Shown: positions 61,504-64,000 of the stretch, piece by piece | Position numbering within the stretch: position 1 is the first letter of the stretch | Layout of the letters: the number at the start of each line of letters is the position of its first letter | Origin: Streptosporangium album | GTDB taxonomy: Bacteria; Actinomycetota; Actinomycetes; Streptosporangiales; Streptosporangiaceae | DNA length: 64,000 bases | Reading direction: 5' to 3' | Assembly (NCBI RefSeq): GCF_014203795.1 | Contig: NZ_JACHJU010000002.1 | Location: 124,001-188,000 of the forward strand | The notes under the pieces: model-generated | The model's database searches: none | What the model was told of the DNA's origin: nothing | Seen by the model: the letters and a program-made list of their open reading frames with translations, nothing else | Position numbers and translations under genes: made by a program

Positions 61504-61992
61504 ATGAGCATCGACCACCCGGCCGTGGAGACGGCACGTGAGCGGATCAGAACGGAGCATCTGCGGCAGCGCCGCCCGCCGAGCAGCGCGAGGGGCCTGC
61601 ACCACTTCGCGCTGGTCTCCTCCGACGTGGAGACGACGATCGCCTTCTACCAGGATCTCCTGGAGTTCCCCCTCACGGAGATCTTCGAGAACCGCGACTA
61701 CCGGGGATCGAACCACTTCTTCTTCGACGTCGGAAACGGCAACCTGCTGGCCTTCTTCGACTTCCCGGGCCTGGATCTCGGCCCCTACAAGGAAGTTCTC
61801 GGCGGGCTCCACCACATCGCCATCTCCGTGGACCCGTCGACCTGGGAGCGGTTACGGGGCAAGCTGGAGGCCGCGGGCGTGTCGCACCAGATCGAGAGCG
61901 GCGCGTCGATCTACTTCAGGGACCCCGACGGAGCCCGCCTGGAATTGCTCGCCGACCCGCTCGGCGAGATGTACGGCTCCCACATGCTCTGA
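61504..61992 (+). CDS. VOC-superfamily protein (glyoxalase/dioxygenase-like)
   Basis: 162 residues from ATG 61504. One beta-alpha-beta-beta-beta pair: SARGLHHFALVSSDVETTIA FYQDLLEFPLTEIFENRDYR and GLHHIAISVDPSTWERL..GVSHQIESGASIYFRDPDGARLELLAD. His in each GLHH and Glu in LELLA could bind a divalent metal. Substrate unknown. Confidence 0.88.
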   Translation: MSIDHPAVETARERIRTEHLRQRRPPSSARGLHHFALVSSDVETTIAFYQDLLEFPLTEIFENRDYRGSNHFFFDVGNGNLLAFFDFPGLDLGPYKEVLGGLHHIAISVDPSTWERLRGKLEAAGVSHQIESGASIYFRDPDGARLELLADPLGEMYGSHML

Positions 61993-62238
61993 CCAGGGCC
62001 GGCGCTGACCGGGCGGGCGCGGAGGCGACCTGGCGCGCCGACTCCAGCCAACGGGCCAGGCGCGCGCCTTCGGTGACCGATCCTGCCCACTTCTCTTGGT
62101 GAAGTGCTACCTGCCACACTCACAGATCACGCGATGGCCGTCCTCATTTCATGGTGCCACGCTATCTAGCTGGGGAAACTCATACGCCACGTCCGTGGAT
62201 GTAGCCGATTATCCATCGGATGGCGCCATCTTCGGTAG

Positions 62239-62255
62239 CATGCTGATTCAGCATG
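62239..62255. promoter_or_regulatory. 17-bp palindrome upstream of the MBOAT gene
   Basis: CATGCTGATTCAGCATG has perfect 8-bp arms around one base. It lies in the 540-bp gene-free stretch 61993-62532, about 280 bp before the acyltransferase start. Likely an operator; otherwise that stretch holds nothing recognisable. Confidence 0.45.
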
Positions 62256-62532
62256 TCATGTAATTATCGGGGGTATGGTGGGGCCAGGTTACCGTCGGAA
62301 GCCTTTGACCGGCATCCCGGCACAATAGGATCCGCTCAGGGCCGTCTTTGGCTGACCGCATGTTATGCAGTTGGGAAAGGCCTGCGGATTCCAGGCTGAA
62401 CACCTGCCCGCCCGGCGGCGCCGGCTCGCGAGGGCCCGGGATCAGCCAGGCGATCGTCCCCCGCCCGGCCGTGCGCGCCCGCCTCCCGCGAGGCCCGGTC
62501 CGGCCGTCTCCCATCTCCGATCCAGGACACCG

Positions 62533-63969
62533 ATGTCGTTTTCCTCCCCCCTGTTCCTGTGGTTCTTCATGCCGGCCACGCTGCTGGTCTACTGGTTGCT
62601 CCCGTCGCGCTGGCGGAACGCCCTCGTCGCCGTGGTCAGCCTGGTCTTCTACACCTGGGGTGCGGGGCCGTACACCGTGCTGCTGCTCTCGGCGATCGTC
62701 GTCAACTACGTCGCCGGTCTCGTGATCGACTCCGTACGGCTGCTGGAACGACCCCGGGCCCGCAGGGGTGTGCTGATCGCGGCGGTTGGGTGGGACCTGG
62801 CGATCCTGGCCATATGGAAGTACGGCGGATTCGCCAGCCGGCAGATCGACGCCGTGTCGAGCGCGCTGGGGCTGGGCCACAGTCCGATCGTGAATCTGGC
62901 CCTGCCGATCGGAATATCGTTCTTCACCTTCCACCACCTCTCCTACGTAGTGGATGTCTACCGGCACAGCAGGCCCGCGCAGAAGAGCCTGGTTCAGTTC
63001 ATCACCTACATCGCGATGTTCCCTCAGCTCGTCGCCGGACCGATCGTCCGCTACCACGAGATCTCCGAACAGCTCGCCGACACCGGCCGTGACAGGTATG
63101 ACGACTTCGTCGCCGGGTTCCCCCGCTTCGCCCTGGGCCTGGCCAAGAAAGTGATCGTCGCTGACACGATCGCTCCGGTCGCGGACGCCGCGTTCGCCCA
63201 CGCCGGTGGTCAGATCAACACTCCGACCGCCTGGTTGGCGGCGCTGGCCTACACCATCCAGATCTACTTTGACTTCTCCGGCTACTCCGACATGGCCGTC
63301 GGCCTGGGCATGATGCTCGGGTTCCGGCTTCCGGAGAACTTCAACCGGCCGTATTCGGCATGCTCCGTAACGGACTTCTGGCGACGCTGGCACATGTCCC
63401 TGTCCCGTTGGTTTCGCGACTACGTCTACATCCCGCTCGGCGGAAACCGCGGCGGCACCTTGAGCACCTACCGCAACCTGCTGATCATCTTCGTGCTCTG
63501 CGGCTTCTGGCACGGTGCCAACTGGACCTTCCTCGTCTGGGGCCTGTATCACGGCGGCCTTCTGGTCGTCGAACGGCTACTGGGCTGGGATCGCCCGCCC
63601 CGCACCATCTTGGCCACGGTGCTGCGTCGCGCCGTGACCTTCCTGCTGGTCGTGATGGGCTGGGTGTTCTTCCGCGCGGAGACCATGACCGAGGCGACGG
63701 GCGTGCTCCAGGCGATGTTCACCTGGCGGCCGGGGGAGCTGGACGAGTTCGCCGCGTTCGCGCTCAACCACCAGCGGACGCTCACTTTGGCGCTGGCACT
63801 GACCGTGGTGTTGCTCCCGGCCTCGCGCGCGCTCGGCCCGCTGATCCAGTCGGGTCAGGGCCGTGCGGTGACGGCGGTGCGGACCGTGATGACCTGGGTA
63901 GCCGCCCCTTATGCCGCAGTGCTGGTCGCCGCGGGCACCTTCAGCCCCTTCCTGTACTACCAGTTCTGA
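62533..63969 (+). CDS. MBOAT-family O-acyltransferase (AlgI-like)
   Basis: 478 residues, about eleven membrane helices. MBOAT signatures: FHHLSYVVDVYR, FPQLVAGPIVRY, DFSGYSDMAVGLGMMLGF, DFWRRWHMSLSRWFRDYVYI and the catalytic His in FWHGANWTFLVWGLYHG. It transfers acetyl or other acyl groups across the membrane to an extracellular polymer or, with an SGNH partner, to wall glycans. ATG 62533 fits the family start (MSFSSPLFLWFF). Confidence 0.92.
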   Translation: MSFSSPLFLWFFMPATLLVYWLLPSRWRNALVAVVSLVFYTWGAGPYTVLLLSAIVVNYVAGLVIDSVRLLERPRARRGVLIAAVGWDLAILAIWKYGGFASRQIDAVSSALGLGHSPIVNLALPIGISFFTFHHLSYVVDVYRHSRPAQKSLVQFITYIAMFPQLVAGPIVRYHEISEQLADTGRDRYDDFVAGFPRFALGLAKKVIVADTIAPVADAAFAHAGGQINTPTAWLAALAYTIQIYFDFSGYSDMAVGLGMMLGFRLPENFNRPYSACSVTDFWRRWHMSLSRWFRDYVYIPLGGNRGGTLSTYRNLLIIFVLCGFWHGANWTFLVWGLYHGGLLVVERLLGWDRPPRTILATVLRRAVTFLLVVMGWVFFRAETMTEATGVLQAMFTWRPGELDEFAAFALNHQRTLTLALALTVVLLPASRALGPLIQSGQGRAVTAVRTVMTWVAAPYAAVLVAAGTFSPFLYYQF

Positions 63970-64000
63970 GTGAGGCCGCCGTTGACCGCTGTCGAGACCG
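63970..64000 (+). CDS. Possible start of the AlgJ/SGNH partner gene, partial
   Basis: GTG 63970 directly follows the MBOAT stop and opens a frame VRPPLTAVET to the window edge. MBOAT genes are usually followed by an AlgJ/DltD/SGNH partner; only ten codons are visible, so identity is inferred from position. Confidence 0.3.
   Translation, partial: MRPPLTAVET

Overview
High-GC actinobacterial chromosome. Gene content and order (dapA-rnj; ftsK-rodZ-rimO-pgsA-cinA-clgR; Lhr helicase; NgcEFG-like sugar importer with ROK regulators) and the style of many starts (GTG, or apparently leaderless) point to the Streptosporangiaceae or a close relative. That placement is inference from recognised families; no 16S gene lies in the window.

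Layout. 0-8.9 kb: mixed metabolic and regulatory genes (EamA exporter facing a MocR-type regulator, diiron protein, peroxiredoxin, secreted SGNH hydrolase, tandem-domain GntR regulator whose promoter region was split by an IS701 element, RadC, HutC-type GntR). 9-23 kb: conserved core (possible small RNA, dapA, RNase J, KDG-kinase-like PfkB with two IclR regulators, ftsK, rodZ, rimO, pgsA, cinA, clgR), then a decayed nei glycosylase gene and an Rrf2 regulator. 23-31.6 kb: an amino-sugar/cell-wall salvage locus in which two paralogous ROK regulators flank a GH3 NagZ-like enzyme and an ABC importer (two permeases and a lipoprotein), with a VanX-type D-Ala-D-Ala dipeptidase overlapping the second ROK gene. 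Both ROK genes have the same AT-rich box upstream, so the locus looks like one regulated unit that would import N-acetylglucosamine-containing fragments and trim cell-wall sugars and dipeptide.

31.6-56.2 kb: accessory, mosaic DNA. It holds a resolvase, an erythromycin-esterase-like gene with a double-HTH MerR regulator, an IS1634-type element, an APH-like kinase and a GNAT enzyme inside inverted 90-bp repeats, a broken TraA/RecD-like relaxase gene, three copies of an unexplained 72-bp repeat, IS110, ISL3 and IS701 remnants, a YafY/DinB/RidA cluster, a small-ORF/glycosyltransferase operon that decays into beta-lactamase and Ddl fragments, a tRNA-Arg-like 3' fragment with terminator, and an ISAzo13 element with clean target duplications nested inside a chimeric IS701/IS5 transposase gene. 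56.2-64 kb: back to stable genes (Lhr helicase, VOC protein, MBOAT acyltransferase).

No CRISPR array, rRNA gene or complete tRNA gene was seen. The observations most worth following are the ROK/NagZ/NgcEFG/VanX locus, the three 72-bp repeats, the inverted 90-bp gene-end repeats, and the 39-residue ORF coupled to a GT4 gene.
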